Notes: generated by a model from the sequence alone, not told the origin. Counted from the stretch's first letter, positions 42,455 through 51,650 are shown. The stretch is 64,000 nucleotides of DNA from Streptomyces specialis (GCF_001493375.1 NZ_LN929757.1:62001-126000); one strand, 5' to 3'. Program-made: numbers and translations.

Positions 42455-43089
42455 TGTGGGGCGGGACCGCCGTGGGAGCGCGCCCGAGGGTGAGCCGCGC
42501 GGTGTGCCGGGCGTTCGCACGGCGCTCCGGGGTGAGTGCGCGCGGCGATGTCCCGGAGCGGCCCGCGGGTGATCCGCCGATCCGGCGCGGCGCGGGTCCC
42601 CCGTGGCGGGGGCCACCGTGAGGGCGGCGCCCAAGGGCGGCGGCGCGCGGCGCTTTCATGGCGAAGATCTCCGTTGACTTCGGGCCGGGTCGGGCACTCT
42701 CTTGTCCTTGACAATTCGAGCGACTCGGACGGTACAAGCCTCCTTCGGCGTTCGACAATGCCGAGCTGGGGAGAACTCCCCGCCATCTCTCCGCTTGCTC
42801 AGATGGATGACAACCGACTGACAGCGGACCCAGGGAAAATCCGCCGGAGCCCGCCGGCCTCGCCGCCCGGTCCGGCCCGGGGTCGCCGTCGGGCAGCGAC
42901 CTCCTCGCCCCGGCCGCGGATTTGTCAGATCCGTATCTATCTCGCCCCGGCCGGTGGCAAGCGCCACGCTCCCGCCGCGCACCGGGCGCCCGCGCCGCGA
43001 TGAGTTCCGGCCGGGGCGCGAGTCTCTTCCGGTGACCGTCGTGGACGGTCACCGGGCGCTGCCCGGTACGAGACCTCACGGAGGACCCC
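42414..43089. other. No gene recognised
   Basis: This 676-bp stretch has no frame with clear coding bias. It starts with the duplicated 36 bp. A sequence resembling a -35 box, TTGACA, is at 42708-42713 with TACAAG at 42733-42738 (19-bp spacing), pointing right. A short frame from 42758 (MPSWGELPAISPLAQMDDNR) runs on to 43003 but its codon use is not convincing. The gene at 43090 begins at the right end. Confidence 0.4.
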
Positions 43090-43872
43090 ATGACGACCAC
43101 CCCGGACCACCCGACCCCCGCGCTGCCCGGCCGGCCGCCCGTCGTCGACCTGGCGCCCCGGCAGGCCGCCCGCGACGAGCTGCTGGTCCGGGAGAAGGCC
43201 CACACCCGGGAGGGCGACGCCCTGGCCGCGGCCCGCCGCCGGCTGCCGATGGTGGAGCTGGACGGCACGGTCGAGGTCGTCGGGCCGGACGGCCCGGTCC
43301 CGTTCCTGGACCTGTTCCAGGGCCGGGACGAACTCGTGGTGTACAAGCACATGTGGTACGACGGCGCGCCGCACCAGGGACAGTGCGAGGGCTGCACCAC
43401 CACGGCCTGGCACCTGAAGGACGCCGTCTATCTCAACGCCCGCGGCGTCTCGTTCGCCATCCTGACCACCGGCCGGTGGGACGAGGTGGCGTCCTACGTC
43501 GGGTTCATGGGCTACACCCAGCCGTGGTACTCGGTGCGCGACGTGGCGGCGCCGGTCGGCGGCGCCATGGGGTACCTCACCTGTTTCCTGCGCGAGGGCG
43601 ACCGGACGTTCCTCACGTACTCCACGACGGCCCGCGGCAACGAGGTGGTCAACGGGTCCCTGGGCCTGCTCGACATGACGCCCTACGGCCGCGGCGAGGC
43701 GTGGGAGGACAAGCCCGAGGGCTGGCCCGAGGGACGCGAGTCGTGCTGGTCCTGGCGCTCGGACGCGGACGGGAACGCCACCTGGGGCCCGACCAGCCGC
43801 CCCGTACCGCAATGGACCCGCCCCGGCGCGACGCCCGTGCACACCCTCGGCCGACGAGGCCACCACCACTGA
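43090..43872 (+). CDS. DUF899 family thioredoxin-like protein
   Basis: The 260-residue protein matches DUF899: helical N-terminus (RDELLVREKAHTREGDALAA, then RRRLPMVEL), DLFQGRDELVVYKHMW, the paired Cys GQCEGCTTTAW, SFAILTTGRWDEVASYVGFM, and a C-terminal DMTPYGRGEAW. DUF899 proteins have a thioredoxin-like fold, and the CxxC suggests a redox role. Function is unproven. It ends with three His. It stands alone, with the acetyltransferase gene 278 bp downstream. Confidence 0.88.
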   Translation: MTTTPDHPTPALPGRPPVVDLAPRQAARDELLVREKAHTREGDALAAARRRLPMVELDGTVEVVGPDGPVPFLDLFQGRDELVVYKHMWYDGAPHQGQCEGCTTTAWHLKDAVYLNARGVSFAILTTGRWDEVASYVGFMGYTQPWYSVRDVAAPVGGAMGYLTCFLREGDRTFLTYSTTARGNEVVNGSLGLLDMTPYGRGEAWEDKPEGWPEGRESCWSWRSDADGNATWGPTSRPVPQWTRPGATPVHTLGRRGHHH

Positions 43873-44150
43873 CCCAGCGGCCGAAAGCCCCCACCCGGGA
43901 GACCACGGCGGGCGGCGCCCTCCAGAACCGTCCCGCGTCCGCGACGGCGGCGAAGGCGCGCGTGGCGTGATGTCCCTGCGCGCGTTCCGCGCGGACACCG
44001 CGTGCTGATCATGGATGCCCTGAGCGTCGTTCGCGTCGGGCGGGCCCGTATCGCTTCGATGGACGCGGTCGGTCTCCGGTTGACCGACTGCCGTGCCCGG
44101 CGGGCGCCGTCCGACGGCTTCGGTCCGAACTCCCCTCGTGAGGAAGCCCC

Positions 44151-44702
44151 ATGCAGCCCGATCACGACCGTCTTTACGTCCGTACACCCGAGTTCGCACG
44201 GGTGGCCGCGCGGATCGAGCACGTGACCACGCTCACGTCACGGCTCAACGTTCTGCCCTTCGACGACAAGGCCGCCCGCGCGGCCCTGCTGTCCGAGATC
44301 GTCGGCAAGCACGTGCCCGACACCGTCACCGTCTATACGCCCTTCTACACCGACCACGGGCTCGGCATCGACTTCGGCGAGCACGTCTTCGTCAACCAGG
44401 GCTGCACCTTCCTGGACCAGGGCGGCATCCACCTGGGCGACGGCGTCCTGATCGGCCCGAAGACCAATCTCATATCGTCCGACCACCCGCTCCCGGCCTC
44501 CGAGCGCAGCGCGTACATCACCCGGGCGGCCATCACGATCGAGGCCGACGCATGGCTCGGCGCGGCGGTGACCGTCCTTCCCGGCGTCACGATCGGCCGC
44601 GGCGCCGTGGTCGGAGCCGGCGCCGTCGTCACGAAGGACGTTCCCCCCAACACCCTGGTGACCGGACCAGCCGCCTTCGCGCGCAAGCGATGGAACGACT
44701 GA
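44151..44702 (+). CDS. Left-handed beta-helix O-acetyltransferase (maltose/galactoside acetyltransferase-like)
   Basis: The 183-residue protein has a short N-terminal helical part and hexapeptide repeats forming the left-handed beta helix (GIDFGEHVFVNQGCTFLDQG, then IHLGDGVLIGPKTNLIS). The catalytic His is in SSDHPLPASER, and the closing coil AVTVLPGVTIGRGAVVGAGA is typical. It transfers acetyl groups from acetyl-CoA to a hydroxyl, usually on a sugar. The acceptor is unknown. Confidence 0.9.
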   Translation: MQPDHDRLYVRTPEFARVAARIEHVTTLTSRLNVLPFDDKAARAALLSEIVGKHVPDTVTVYTPFYTDHGLGIDFGEHVFVNQGCTFLDQGGIHLGDGVLIGPKTNLISSDHPLPASERSAYITRAAITIEADAWLGAAVTVLPGVTIGRGAVVGAGAVVTKDVPPNTLVTGPAAFARKRWND

Positions 44703-44840
44703 ACCCCGGGACGACCGACAACACCGACACGGACACGGCAGGACGGCCGGGCCCTCACGCCCCTCACCCGGGGCTTTCCGGGGGCACGGCCGCCCCTTCG
44801 GCCACGCGTGTCGCGGCAGAGCCGGATCCGCCCATGCCGG

Positions 44841-44877
44841 AAAAGCGAAAGGTGCCGGCCGATTTCCGGCCAGCACC
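44841..44877 (-). terminator. Rho-independent terminator of tRNA-Leu
   Basis: On the minus strand GGTGCTGGCC and GGCCGGCACC form a 10-bp stem with one G-U pair around a 7-nt loop. The stem is followed directly by TTTCGCTTTT. It starts 20 bp after the tRNA 3' end. Confidence 0.8.
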
Positions 44878-44897
44878 ATGCGCGGGTGTACTGGTGG

Positions 44898-44982
44898 TGT
44901 CCGAGGGGGGACTTGAACCCCCACGCCCTTAAACGGGCACTAGCACCTCAAGCTAGCGCGTCTGCCATTCCGCCACCCGGAC
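44898..44982 (-). tRNA. tRNA-Leu (anticodon GAG)
   Basis: On the minus strand the 85-nt gene starts GTCCGGGTGGCGGAATGGCA and ends CTCGGACA. The acceptor stem closes with one G-U pair, the anticodon stem CTAGC/GCTAG frames the loop TTGAGGT (anticodon GAG), a long variable arm follows, and the T arm reads GGGGGTTCAAGTCCCCCC. The next three bases (44897-44895) supply an encoded CCA. A terminator follows. Confidence 0.95.
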
Positions 44983-45094
44983 GAGGTGATCGCCTGCGCG
45001 GCTGTGGTGGGCCGTCGCGACACGGGTAACCATATCAAGGTTCGCGCGGTGCTCTCACCATCGTATCGGAGTGTGAACGAATGGGCGCCGAGCG

Positions 45095-45571
45095 TTACTT
45101 GCCGCGCAGTTGGGGCACCATCCGGGTCGACACCGCGATGCGGTTCCACGAGTTGATCGTCACGATCACCGCGATCAGGTGGGCCAGTTCCTCCTCCGCG
45201 AAGTGCTTCGCCGCCCGCTCGTACACCGCGTCCGGCACGAAGCCGTCGGTCAGGACGGTGATCGCCTCGGTGAGGGCCAGGGCGGCCCGTTCGCGCTCCG
45301 TGAAGGCGCCGGTCGCCTCCTCCCAGGCGCTGAGCAGGTAGATCCGCTCCTCGGTCTCGCCGCCCGCGCGGGCTTCCCCGGTGTGCATGGCGACGCAGTA
45401 CGCGCAGTGGTTGAGCTGGGAGGCGCGGATCTTCACCAGATGGGTGAGGCCGTGGTCGAGACCCGCGCGGGCGGCGGCGTCGAGGGCGCGCATCGCCTGG
45501 TAGACGGCCGGGGCGGCGGTGGAGAGATCCATTCTGGGGGACGTCGCGGGGGAGTGGTCGTGTGCGCTCAT
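45095..45571 (-). CDS. AhpD-like carboxymuconolactone decarboxylase family protein
   Basis: The 158-residue protein has the peroxidase-reductase type active site ASQLNHCAYCVAMHTGEARA with CxxC and the following His. It resembles the protein at 39593 but is not controlled by the same promoter type. It starts at the ATG at 45571 and is divergent from a MocR regulator gene 51 bp away, which is the likely controller. Confidence 0.88.
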   Translation of the reverse strand: MSAHDHSPATSPRMDLSTAAPAVYQAMRALDAAARAGLDHGLTHLVKIRASQLNHCAYCVAMHTGEARAGGETEERIYLLSAWEEATGAFTERERAALALTEAITVLTDGFVPDAVYERAAKHFAEEELAHLIAVIVTINSWNRIAVSTRMVPQLRGK

Positions 45572-45621
45572 GGCACCGACCCTAGGGCCGGGGCGGACCG
45601 GCTGTGTGGTCCACTTGCGCG

Positions 45622-47145
45622 GTGGAATCCTGGGCCACTTCCCCCGGCGCCGGAGCCGTTCGCACCGGCCTCGATCTGCACCTCGATGTGGCCGCGGCCG
45701 GTGGCCTGCGGGCCGGGCTGATGCGGGCGCTGCGCGACGCGATCCGCGGCGGGCGGCTCGCCCCCGGCGCGCGGCTGCCGTCGTCCCGGTCGCTCGCGGC
45801 CGCCCTCGGCGTCGCCCGCACCACCGTCGCCGACGCCTATGCCGAGCTGATCGCCGAGGGCTGGCTCGTCGCGCGGCAGGGCTCCGGCACCCGGGTCGCG
45901 CCGCGCGCCGCCACCCCGCGCCGGGCCGGGCGGGGGAGGGGGCCCGCCGCCGGGCAGGAGCGGCCCGCGCACGACCTGATGGCGGGGTTCCCCGACATCG
46001 GGACCTTCCCGCGCGCCGCCTGGCTGGCCTCGGCCCGCCGTGCCCTGGTCGCCGCGCCCCGGGACGCGTTCGGCGTCCAGGACCCGCGCGGGCGGCCGGA
46101 GTTGCGCCGGGCGCTGGCGGACTACCTGGCCAGGGCGCGTGGTGTCGTCGCCGACGCCGACCGGATCGTCGTCTGCTCGGGTGCGCACCAGGCGTTGGGC
46201 CTGCTGTCCGCCGTGCCGCGCGTGCGGCGGGCGGCGATGGCCGTGGAGTCCTACGGGCTCTTCCTCCACCACGAGCTGCTGGCGGCGGAAGGGGTGCGGA
46301 CGGTGCCGCTGCCCGTGGACGAACACGGCGCGGACGTGGCGGAGTTGCCCGCCACGGGTGCGCGGTCGGTGCTGCTGACCCCGGCGCACCAGTTCCCGAC
46401 CGGAGCGCCCCTGCACCCGGCCCGCCGGGCGGCGGTCGTGGACTGGGCACGGGCCACCGGCGGTCTGGTGGTGGAGGACGACTACGACGGCGAGTTCCGC
46501 TTCGACCGTGATCCCGTCGGTGCGTTGCAGGGGCTCGACCCCGAACGGGTCGCGTACGTCGGGTCGTTGAGCAAGAGCCTCAGTCCGGGCATGCGGCTGG
46601 GCTGGATGGTGCTGCCCGGTCGGCTGGTGGACGACGTGCTCGCCGTCAAGGGGAACTGGGAGCTGACCGTGGGGTGCCTGGATCAGCTCACGCTGGCCGA
46701 CTTCCTCGAATCGGGCGGCTTCGACCGCCATGTGCGCCGGATGCGTCAGCGCTACCGGCGCCGCCGCGACCAGTTGGCCGCCACGCTCGCCGAACGGGCG
46801 CCGCACCTGGGCGTCTCGGGCATCGCGGCCGGGCTGCACGCCGTGGTGCGGCTGCCGCCCGGTACGGAGGAACGGGTGGTGGCGGAGGCGGCCCGGCGGG
46901 GCATCGGCCTCAACGGGCTGGGCCGTTACCGTCATCCGGCGAGCACCTGCCCGCCCGCCGACGGGCTCGTCGTCGGCTACGGCTCCCCGCCCGACCACGG
47001 GTTCGCCGCCGCCCTCGACGCGCTGTGCGGGGTCCTGCCGGCACCGGAGGCCACAAGCCCCCCGGAGCCGCGTCTCAGCGCCGTGTCGTGGCCGTCTTCG
47101 CCGCCGCCGAGGCGCCGAGGGCCTTCAACCACGACGGCCCGTTGA
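45622..47145 (+). CDS. MocR family regulator (GntR HTH fused to PLP aminotransferase domain)
   Basis: The protein of about 507 residues has an N-terminal GntR winged helix (LPSSRSLAAALGVARTTVAD) and a C-terminal fold-type I aminotransferase domain with the PLP Lys in YVGSLSKSLSPGMRLGW and the Asp in EDDYDGEFRFDRDP. MocR proteins sense PLP-linked ligands and regulate vitamin B6, taurine or GABA genes. Two GTG starts (45604, 45622) are possible; I use 45622 because the space to the divergent gene is then enough for a promoter. The sequence GGACC-N8-GGTCC at 45596-45613 may be its operator. Its tail overlaps the convergent ATPase gene by 71 bp. Confidence 0.87.
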   Translation: MESWATSPGAGAVRTGLDLHLDVAAAGGLRAGLMRALRDAIRGGRLAPGARLPSSRSLAAALGVARTTVADAYAELIAEGWLVARQGSGTRVAPRAATPRRAGRGRGPAAGQERPAHDLMAGFPDIGTFPRAAWLASARRALVAAPRDAFGVQDPRGRPELRRALADYLARARGVVADADRIVVCSGAHQALGLLSAVPRVRRAAMAVESYGLFLHHELLAAEGVRTVPLPVDEHGADVAELPATGARSVLLTPAHQFPTGAPLHPARRAAVVDWARATGGLVVEDDYDGEFRFDRDPVGALQGLDPERVAYVGSLSKSLSPGMRLGWMVLPGRLVDDVLAVKGNWELTVGCLDQLTLADFLESGGFDRHVRRMRQRYRRRRDQLAATLAERAPHLGVSGIAAGLHAVVRLPPGTEERVVAEAARRGIGLNGLGRYRHPASTCPPADGLVVGYGSPPDHGFAAALDALCGVLPAPEATSPPEPRLSAVSWPSSPPPRRRGPSTTTAR

Positions 47146-47716
47146 GCAGTTCGAGCAGCAGGAGCAGCCGGGCCAGCGGCTCCCGGTCCTGACCGGAGCC
47201 AGCACCGTGGGCGGGGGCCCGGGTCTCCGGGGCGGCCAGCAGCGCCCATACGGCCTTGCCGTGGCGGTCGGGCGTCGTCCAGCCCCAACTCTCGGCCAGG
47301 GACTCCAGGATGTGCAGCCCGCGACCCGTTTCCTCCAGGTAGTCGGGCTCCTTGACCAGCGGGACCTCGTGCCCGGGATCGAACACCGCGCACAGCACGG
47401 AGCCGCCGCAGTGCAACAAGGTGAGCAGGATGGGCTGTTCGGCGGTGGCCGGCGGCAGCGGGCGGGGGCTCGACGCGGTGGGCAGCCCGTACCGCAGGGC
47501 GTTGGTCACTAATTCGGAGACGATGACGGTGGCGTCGTCCGTCAGGTGCCCGAGCCCCCAGCCCAGCAGGGTCGAACGGGTCATGCCGCGCGCGGTGCAC
47601 GGCGTCTCCGGCGATCCCGCCAGCGGGAACGTGGCGAAACCCGCCGCGTCAACGGTCCCACCCCGATCCCCCGGCGCCTGATACGGCGCCATGGCGGCGA
47701 ACGGGAGAGCTGTCAT
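47075..47716 (-). CDS. Anti-sigma-like ATP-binding protein (HATPase_c_2)
   Basis: The 213-residue protein is an RsbW-type ATPase domain: N box VIVSELVTNALRYG, G1 FDPGHEVPLVKEPDYLEE, then TGRGLHILESLAESWGW. Proteins of this type lie next to DUF397 and HTH/DUF5753 genes in Streptomyces and are thought to form regulatory sets. The ATG at 47716 or the GTG at 47719 may start it. It is divergent from the DUF397 gene at 47933. Confidence 0.85.
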   Translation of the reverse strand: MTALPFAAMAPYQAPGDRGGTVDAAGFATFPLAGSPETPCTARGMTRSTLLGWGLGHLTDDATVIVSELVTNALRYGLPTASSPRPLPPATAEQPILLTLLHCGGSVLCAVFDPGHEVPLVKEPDYLEETGRGLHILESLAESWGWTTPDRHGKAVWALLAAPETRAPAHGAGSGQDREPLARLLLLLELLNGPSWLKALGASAAAKTATTRR

Positions 47717-47814
47717 CACGACCTCCGCGGCGATCCTGGCTGCCTGTCCCTGGGCGGCGGCTCCGTCAGGTCCATCCTTGTCGACAGAGCGTATCGCTGC
47801 AAGTACACCTGAAA

Positions 47815-47842
47815 GAACGAATGCAAGAACAGATGCAAGAAC
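47815..47842. repeat. Tandem 12-bp repeats in the ATPase/DUF397 promoter region
   Basis: GAACGAATGCAA (47815-47826) and GAACAGATGCAA (47827-47838) follow each other, then GAAC again. They lie between divergent ATPase and DUF397 genes and may be binding sites for the HTH protein encoded at 48266. Confidence 0.5.
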
Positions 47843-47932
47843 GCTCGGATCTGGGGCAGTATTCGGTCAGAAGTCGTCCACCACCCCCCACATCGGGTGG
47901 CCAGCGCACCAGAAGCAGAAGTAGGAGTGGAC

Positions 47933-48175
47933 ATGCCGGAGTTCGTGAACGGTGTCCCCGCGGGCCGCATCCCCGGAGCAGCCTGGCGGAAGAGCGCCCG
48001 GAGCAACCCCAACGGTAACTGTGTCGAGGTGGCGGGCCTGCCCGGCGGCGACGTCGCCGTCCGCAACTCCCGCGACCCGCAGGGCCCCGCCCTCATCTAC
48101 ACCCGTGCGGAGATGACCGCCTTCGTGCTCGGCGCCAAGGACGGGGACTTCGACGACCTCATCAGCCGCGACTGA
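47933..48175 (+). CDS. DUF397 domain-containing protein
   Basis: This 80-residue DUF397 protein has AAWRKSARSNPNGNCVEVAG, DVAVRNSRDPQGPALIYT and the C-terminal FVLGAKDGDFDDL. The ATG at 47933 follows AGGAG. In Streptomyces such proteins work with the DUF5753 HTH regulator encoded next (BldB/WhiJ/AbaA-type sets). Some such pairs behave like toxin-antitoxin or developmental switches. It is followed by the HTH gene after 90 bp. Confidence 0.9.
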   Translation: MPEFVNGVPAGRIPGAAWRKSARSNPNGNCVEVAGLPGGDVAVRNSRDPQGPALIYTRAEMTAFVLGAKDGDFDDLISRD

Positions 48176-48265
48176 CTGATTCACCCTGAGTATCCCGGGG
48201 GCGACTGTACGCCTCGCCCGAACAGTGCAACACTTGGGCGCGATTTCAACACTCAGGGGACACAC

Positions 48266-49192
48266 ATGGCGTCAGCTCAGGCAGGTCGAGCCTCTTCCTC
48301 GGTGCGGGATCTCCTCTCCCACCCCAGGGGCGGACCCACGGTTCTGCGGATCGTGCTCGGCACGCATCTGCGCCGTCTGCGCGAGGGCTGCGGCATCACC
48401 CGGGAAGCCGCGGGCGACGCCATCCGGGGCTCCCACGCCAAGATCAGCCGACTCGAACTCGGCCGGGTGAGCGCCAAGGAACGGGACATCGCCGACCTGT
48501 TGACGCTGTACGGCGTGGTCGACGAGGCCCAGCGCGAGCAGTTCCTCGCGCTCGCCCGGCAGGCGAGCAAGCCCGGCTGGTGGCAGCGGTACAGCGACGT
48601 GCTGCCGAGCTGGTTCGAGACGCTGATCGGTCTGGAGGAGGCCGCCTCGATGATCCGCACCTACGAGGTGCAGTTCATCCCGGGCCTCCTGCAGACTCCT
48701 GACTACGCGCGCGCCTGCATCCGGCTGGGCAACCCGCGCGCCACCGACCGGCAGGTCGACCGCCGCGTCGAGTTGCGGATGGAGCGCCAGCAGCTTCTGG
48801 ACAAGCCGCACGCCCCCAAGCTGTGGGCGGTGGTGGACGAAGCCGCGCTGCGCCGCCCGCTCGGCGGCCCGGAGGCGATGCGGACGCAGATCAGGCGGCT
48901 GCGCGAGCTGGCCGAACGGCCCAACATAACCCTGCAGATAGCCCCGTTCCGGCTCGGTGGCCTGGCCGCCGCCGGTGGTCCGATCACCATCCTGCGTTTC
49001 CTGGAGCCGGACCTTCCCGACATCGTCTACCTGGAGCAGCTCAACAGCGCGCTCTACCTGGACAAGCGCGATGACGTCGAGGACTACCTCGCCGTCATGG
49101 ACAGCCTGTGCGCCACGGCCGAACCGCACGGCAAGACCGCCGAGTTCCTCGACGGTCTGCGGTTCCTCGAAGGGCTCAAGCGCACCCTCTGA
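48266..49192 (+). CDS. HTH (XRE) regulator with DUF5753 domain, Scr1/WhiJ type
   Basis: The 308-residue protein has an N-terminal XRE helix-turn-helix (LRRLREGCGITREAAGDAIR, then ISRLELGRVSAKERDIADLL) and the DUF5753 domain (YEVQFIPGLLQTPDYARACI; APFRLGGLAAAGGPITILRF). Together with the DUF397 protein and the anti-sigma-like ATPase it forms the three-part set common in Streptomyces. The target is probably the shared promoter region at 47717-47932. Confidence 0.92.
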   Translation: MASAQAGRASSSVRDLLSHPRGGPTVLRIVLGTHLRRLREGCGITREAAGDAIRGSHAKISRLELGRVSAKERDIADLLTLYGVVDEAQREQFLALARQASKPGWWQRYSDVLPSWFETLIGLEEAASMIRTYEVQFIPGLLQTPDYARACIRLGNPRATDRQVDRRVELRMERQQLLDKPHAPKLWAVVDEAALRRPLGGPEAMRTQIRRLRELAERPNITLQIAPFRLGGLAAAGGPITILRFLEPDLPDIVYLEQLNSALYLDKRDDVEDYLAVMDSLCATAEPHGKTAEFLDGLRFLEGLKRTL

Positions 49193-49238
49193 CCGCGACG
49201 CCGGACGGCCCGGGCGGCCCGGGGAGCCGGCCGGGAGA

Positions 49239-49260
49239 CCGGTCCGGGCCACCGGACCGG
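49239..49260. terminator. Hairpin between convergent genes
   Basis: CCGGTCCGG (49239-49247) and CCGGACCGG (49252-49260) pair around a 4-nt loop, between the HTH gene stop and the end of the methyltransferase gene. There is no T run. Confidence 0.55.
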
Positions 49261-49271
49261 CCCCCGCGCGG

Positions 49272-50093
49272 TCAGTACTTGCGGGCCACGCCGCCGAACT
49301 CGATCCACTCGTCGGTCAGTTGCTTCGGCCCCAGCTCGGTGTCCGGCCGCCAGGTGCTGATCTCCACCAGCCCGGGGTCGAGGATCTCGAACCCCTCGAA
49401 GTAGGACCGGACTTCGTGCGCCTGCCGCACCCGGCCCCAGTTCCCCCGCGTGCTCACATCCATGAAGTCCGTGATCCGCGCGCGCAGTTCCGCGTCCTCG
49501 CTGATGAGCTGGTTGATCACCAGGAAGCTGCCGGGCGCCAGCCGGTCCGCGACCCGCCGCACCAGCCCCGCCGGGTCGTCGGAGTCGGGGATGCAGTGCA
49601 GCACCGAGACGAACAGCGCCGCGACCGGCTCGTCGAAGTCGATCAGCCGCTCCACCTCGGGATGACCGAAAATCCCCTCCGTGTCACGGAAGTCCGCCTG
49701 GATGACGACGGTGTTCCGGTTCTCCTCCAGCAACGCCCGCCCGTGGGCGAGGACGATGGGGTCGTTGTCGATGTAGACCACGCGGGCGTCCGGGTCGACG
49801 CTCTGGGCGATCTGGTGCACGTTGTCCTGCGTGGGCAGCCCTGAGCCGTGGTCGATGAACTGCCGGATTCCGTAGTCCCGGGCCAGTACGCGCACCACGC
49901 GTTGCAGGAAGCGACGGTTGTTGATCGCCAGCGGCCGGGTGCTCGGCGCCGTCTCCTCGATCTTGGCCAGCGCCTCCCGGTCCACCGCGTAGTTGTCCTT
50001 GCCGCCGAGCGCGTAGTCGTAGATCCGTGCCACGCTCGGCACATTGATGTCGATGTCCTGCGCGACGCCGCTTTCGGCACCGGTCTCGGCCAT
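49272..50093 (-). CDS. SAM-dependent methyltransferase, DUF574 family
   Basis: The 273-residue protein is of the DUF574 type: VARIYDYALGGKDNYAVDRE, RQFIDHGSGLPTQDNVHQIA (SAM-binding loop), VVYIDNDPIVLAHGRALL, and SVLHCIPDSDDPAGLVRR. Streptomyces carries many copies, often near regulatory sets; substrates are unknown. The ATG at 50093 has GGGAGAGAAGG upstream. The convergent HTH/DUF397 set suggests a shared regulatory island. Confidence 0.9.
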   Translation of the reverse strand: MAETGAESGVAQDIDINVPSVARIYDYALGGKDNYAVDREALAKIEETAPSTRPLAINNRRFLQRVVRVLARDYGIRQFIDHGSGLPTQDNVHQIAQSVDPDARVVYIDNDPIVLAHGRALLEENRNTVVIQADFRDTEGIFGHPEVERLIDFDEPVAALFVSVLHCIPDSDDPAGLVRRVADRLAPGSFLVINQLISEDAELRARITDFMDVSTRGNWGRVRQAHEVRSYFEGFEILDPGLVEISTWRPDTELGPKQLTDEWIEFGGVARKY

Positions 50094-50403
50094 GCTGCCC
50101 TTCTCTCCCTGTGACGGCTCCCCGAACGGGCTCCTGCGGGGCCGAATCTTTCCACGCGGGACGGTAGTTGAACGTCTGTTGGCTGGAAGCGACCGTACGT
50201 GACGGACGATGAGGCCGCGACCCGACCGCGCACCGGCCGGAAAGCGCCCGGCCCGCCCCTGGCCCGGGGACGGCGCCGGCCCGCCGGATCTCCTCCCGGC
50301 GGCCGCTGACCTGGGAGAACGGTCCACCCGCCGGGGAGTGCCCGGACCGGCGGGCGCGCGCACCGCCCCTCGCGGAACAGAGGCGCGGCGGTAGGCTCAC
50401 CGT
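50094..50403. other. Divergent promoter region, no gene
   Basis: This 310-bp region separates the methyltransferase gene (left) and the HTH gene (right). No frame in it has coding bias. I see no clear operator. Confidence 0.5.
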
Positions 50404-51207
50404 ATGACCACCGCGATCACCGCGACCCCGACCGCCACCGGCATCGGACCGCTGCTGCGGGAGTGGCGCCAGCGGACCGGGGTCAGCCAGCTCGACCTCG
50501 CGCTGCGCGCCGACTCATCCGCGCGGCACATCAGCTTCATCGAGACGGGCAAGTCCCGGCCGAGCCGCGAGATGGTGCTGCGCCTCGCCGAGCACCTCGA
50601 CGTTCCCGTGCGGGAGCGGAACGCGCTGCTCGTCGCCGCCGGTTACGCCCCGCACTACCCCGAGTCGCCCTTCGACTCGCCCGCGCTCGACGTGCTGCGC
50701 CTCGGCCTGGACCGGCTGCTGACCGGGTACGAGCCGTACCCGGCGCTCGTCGTGGACGGCTGCTACCGGGTGTGGGCGGCCAACCGGGGCATCGAGACCA
50801 TGCTCAGGGGTGTCCCGCCCACGCTGCTCACCCAGCCCCTCAACGCCATGCGGATCACGCTCCACCCCGAGGGCCTGGCGCCGCGCATCCTCAACTTCCG
50901 TGAATGGCGCGGCCATCTGCTGGACCAGATGCGCCGGCAGCTCGCGCTGCTGCGTTCGGCGCCGCTGCGCGAGCTGTACGAGGAGGTGTCGGCCTACCCG
51001 CTGCCGCCCGGCGGGGAGGAACGGGCGGGGGAGAGCAGCAGGCTGGCCCTGCCGATGATCATCGAGCAGGAGGGACACCGGCTGTCGTTCCTGTCGACGA
51101 TCGCGACGTTCAACACCCCGGCGGACGTGACGGTCTCCGAGCTGGCACTGGAGGCTTTCCTCCCGGCCGACCCGGAGACCGCGGACCTGCTGCGCCGCCT
51201 CGCCTGA
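50404..51207 (+). CDS. HTH regulator with MmyB-like ligand-binding domain
   Basis: The 267-residue protein has an XRE helix-turn-helix (LLREWRQRTGVSQLDLALRA, then SARHISFIETGKSRPSREMV) and a C-terminal PAS-like MmyB ligand-binding domain (PYPALVVDGCYRVWAANRGI). Members usually bind fatty-acid-type ligands and regulate a neighbouring oxidoreductase. Here the next gene, convergent, is a small membrane protein, so the target is unclear. Confidence 0.9.
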   Translation: MTTAITATPTATGIGPLLREWRQRTGVSQLDLALRADSSARHISFIETGKSRPSREMVLRLAEHLDVPVRERNALLVAAGYAPHYPESPFDSPALDVLRLGLDRLLTGYEPYPALVVDGCYRVWAANRGIETMLRGVPPTLLTQPLNAMRITLHPEGLAPRILNFREWRGHLLDQMRRQLALLRSAPLRELYEEVSAYPLPPGGEERAGESSRLALPMIIEQEGHRLSFLSTIATFNTPADVTVSELALEAFLPADPETADLLRRLA

Positions 51208-51218
51208 GCCGCGGGGAC

Positions 51219-51650
51219 CTAGCCGCGGTCGGCGCGCAGCGCGGTGTACTGGAGGGCCGCGAACGCGGCCACCCCCGCCGCCTGCGCCGGGATCCACACC
51301 GCGCCCGCCGTGCTCGGCCCGAGCCCCAGCGCCAGGGCGGCCGAACTGGCCACCACCCAGGCGGCGTTGGCTTCGATGACCAGCTTCACCGGCAGCACCG
51401 GCGGCTCCGGCCGGGTGGCCAGCCACGCCACGCCACCGGCGAAGACGAGCAGGAACGCCCCGACGCCCGCGATGAGCCCGGTGGACAGGCCCAGCAGCCG
51501 CCCGACCGGGCCGGCGGCCAGCAGGTAGGCGAGCGCGTTGCCGCCGGTGACGACGGCGTCGAGGGCGAGCCAGCGACGGAGCCGGACCGGGGGGGTGACG
51601 GGGGACGCGGTCGGGGTGGCGGTCCGGAAGGTCAGCGCGGACATGGTCAT
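51219..51650 (-). CDS. Small membrane protein with four helices, unknown function
   Basis: The 143-residue protein has four membrane helices (ALDAVVTGGNALAYLLAAG, LIAGVGAFLLVFAGGVAWLA, LVIEANAAWVVASSAALALG, AGVAAFAALQYTALRA). The ATG at 51650 is preceded by GAGGAGCTG; this region is duplicated by an adapter artefact just upstream. I do not recognise a named family. Confidence 0.75.
   Translation of the reverse strand: MTMSALTFRTATPTASPVTPPVRLRRWLALDAVVTGGNALAYLLAAGPVGRLLGLSTGLIAGVGAFLLVFAGGVAWLATRPEPPVLPVKLVIEANAAWVVASSAALALGLGPSTAGAVWIPAQAAGVAAFAALQYTALRADRG

Noticed and set aside
42758..43003. Short frame MPSWGELPAISPLAQ... as a gene
   Set aside because: Codon bias is lost after about 30 codons, there is no good ribosome-binding site and no known family.
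44898..44982. tRNA-Leu as an integration site for a mobile element
   Set aside because: No integrase, no partial tRNA copy and no foreign-looking block is visible beside it.
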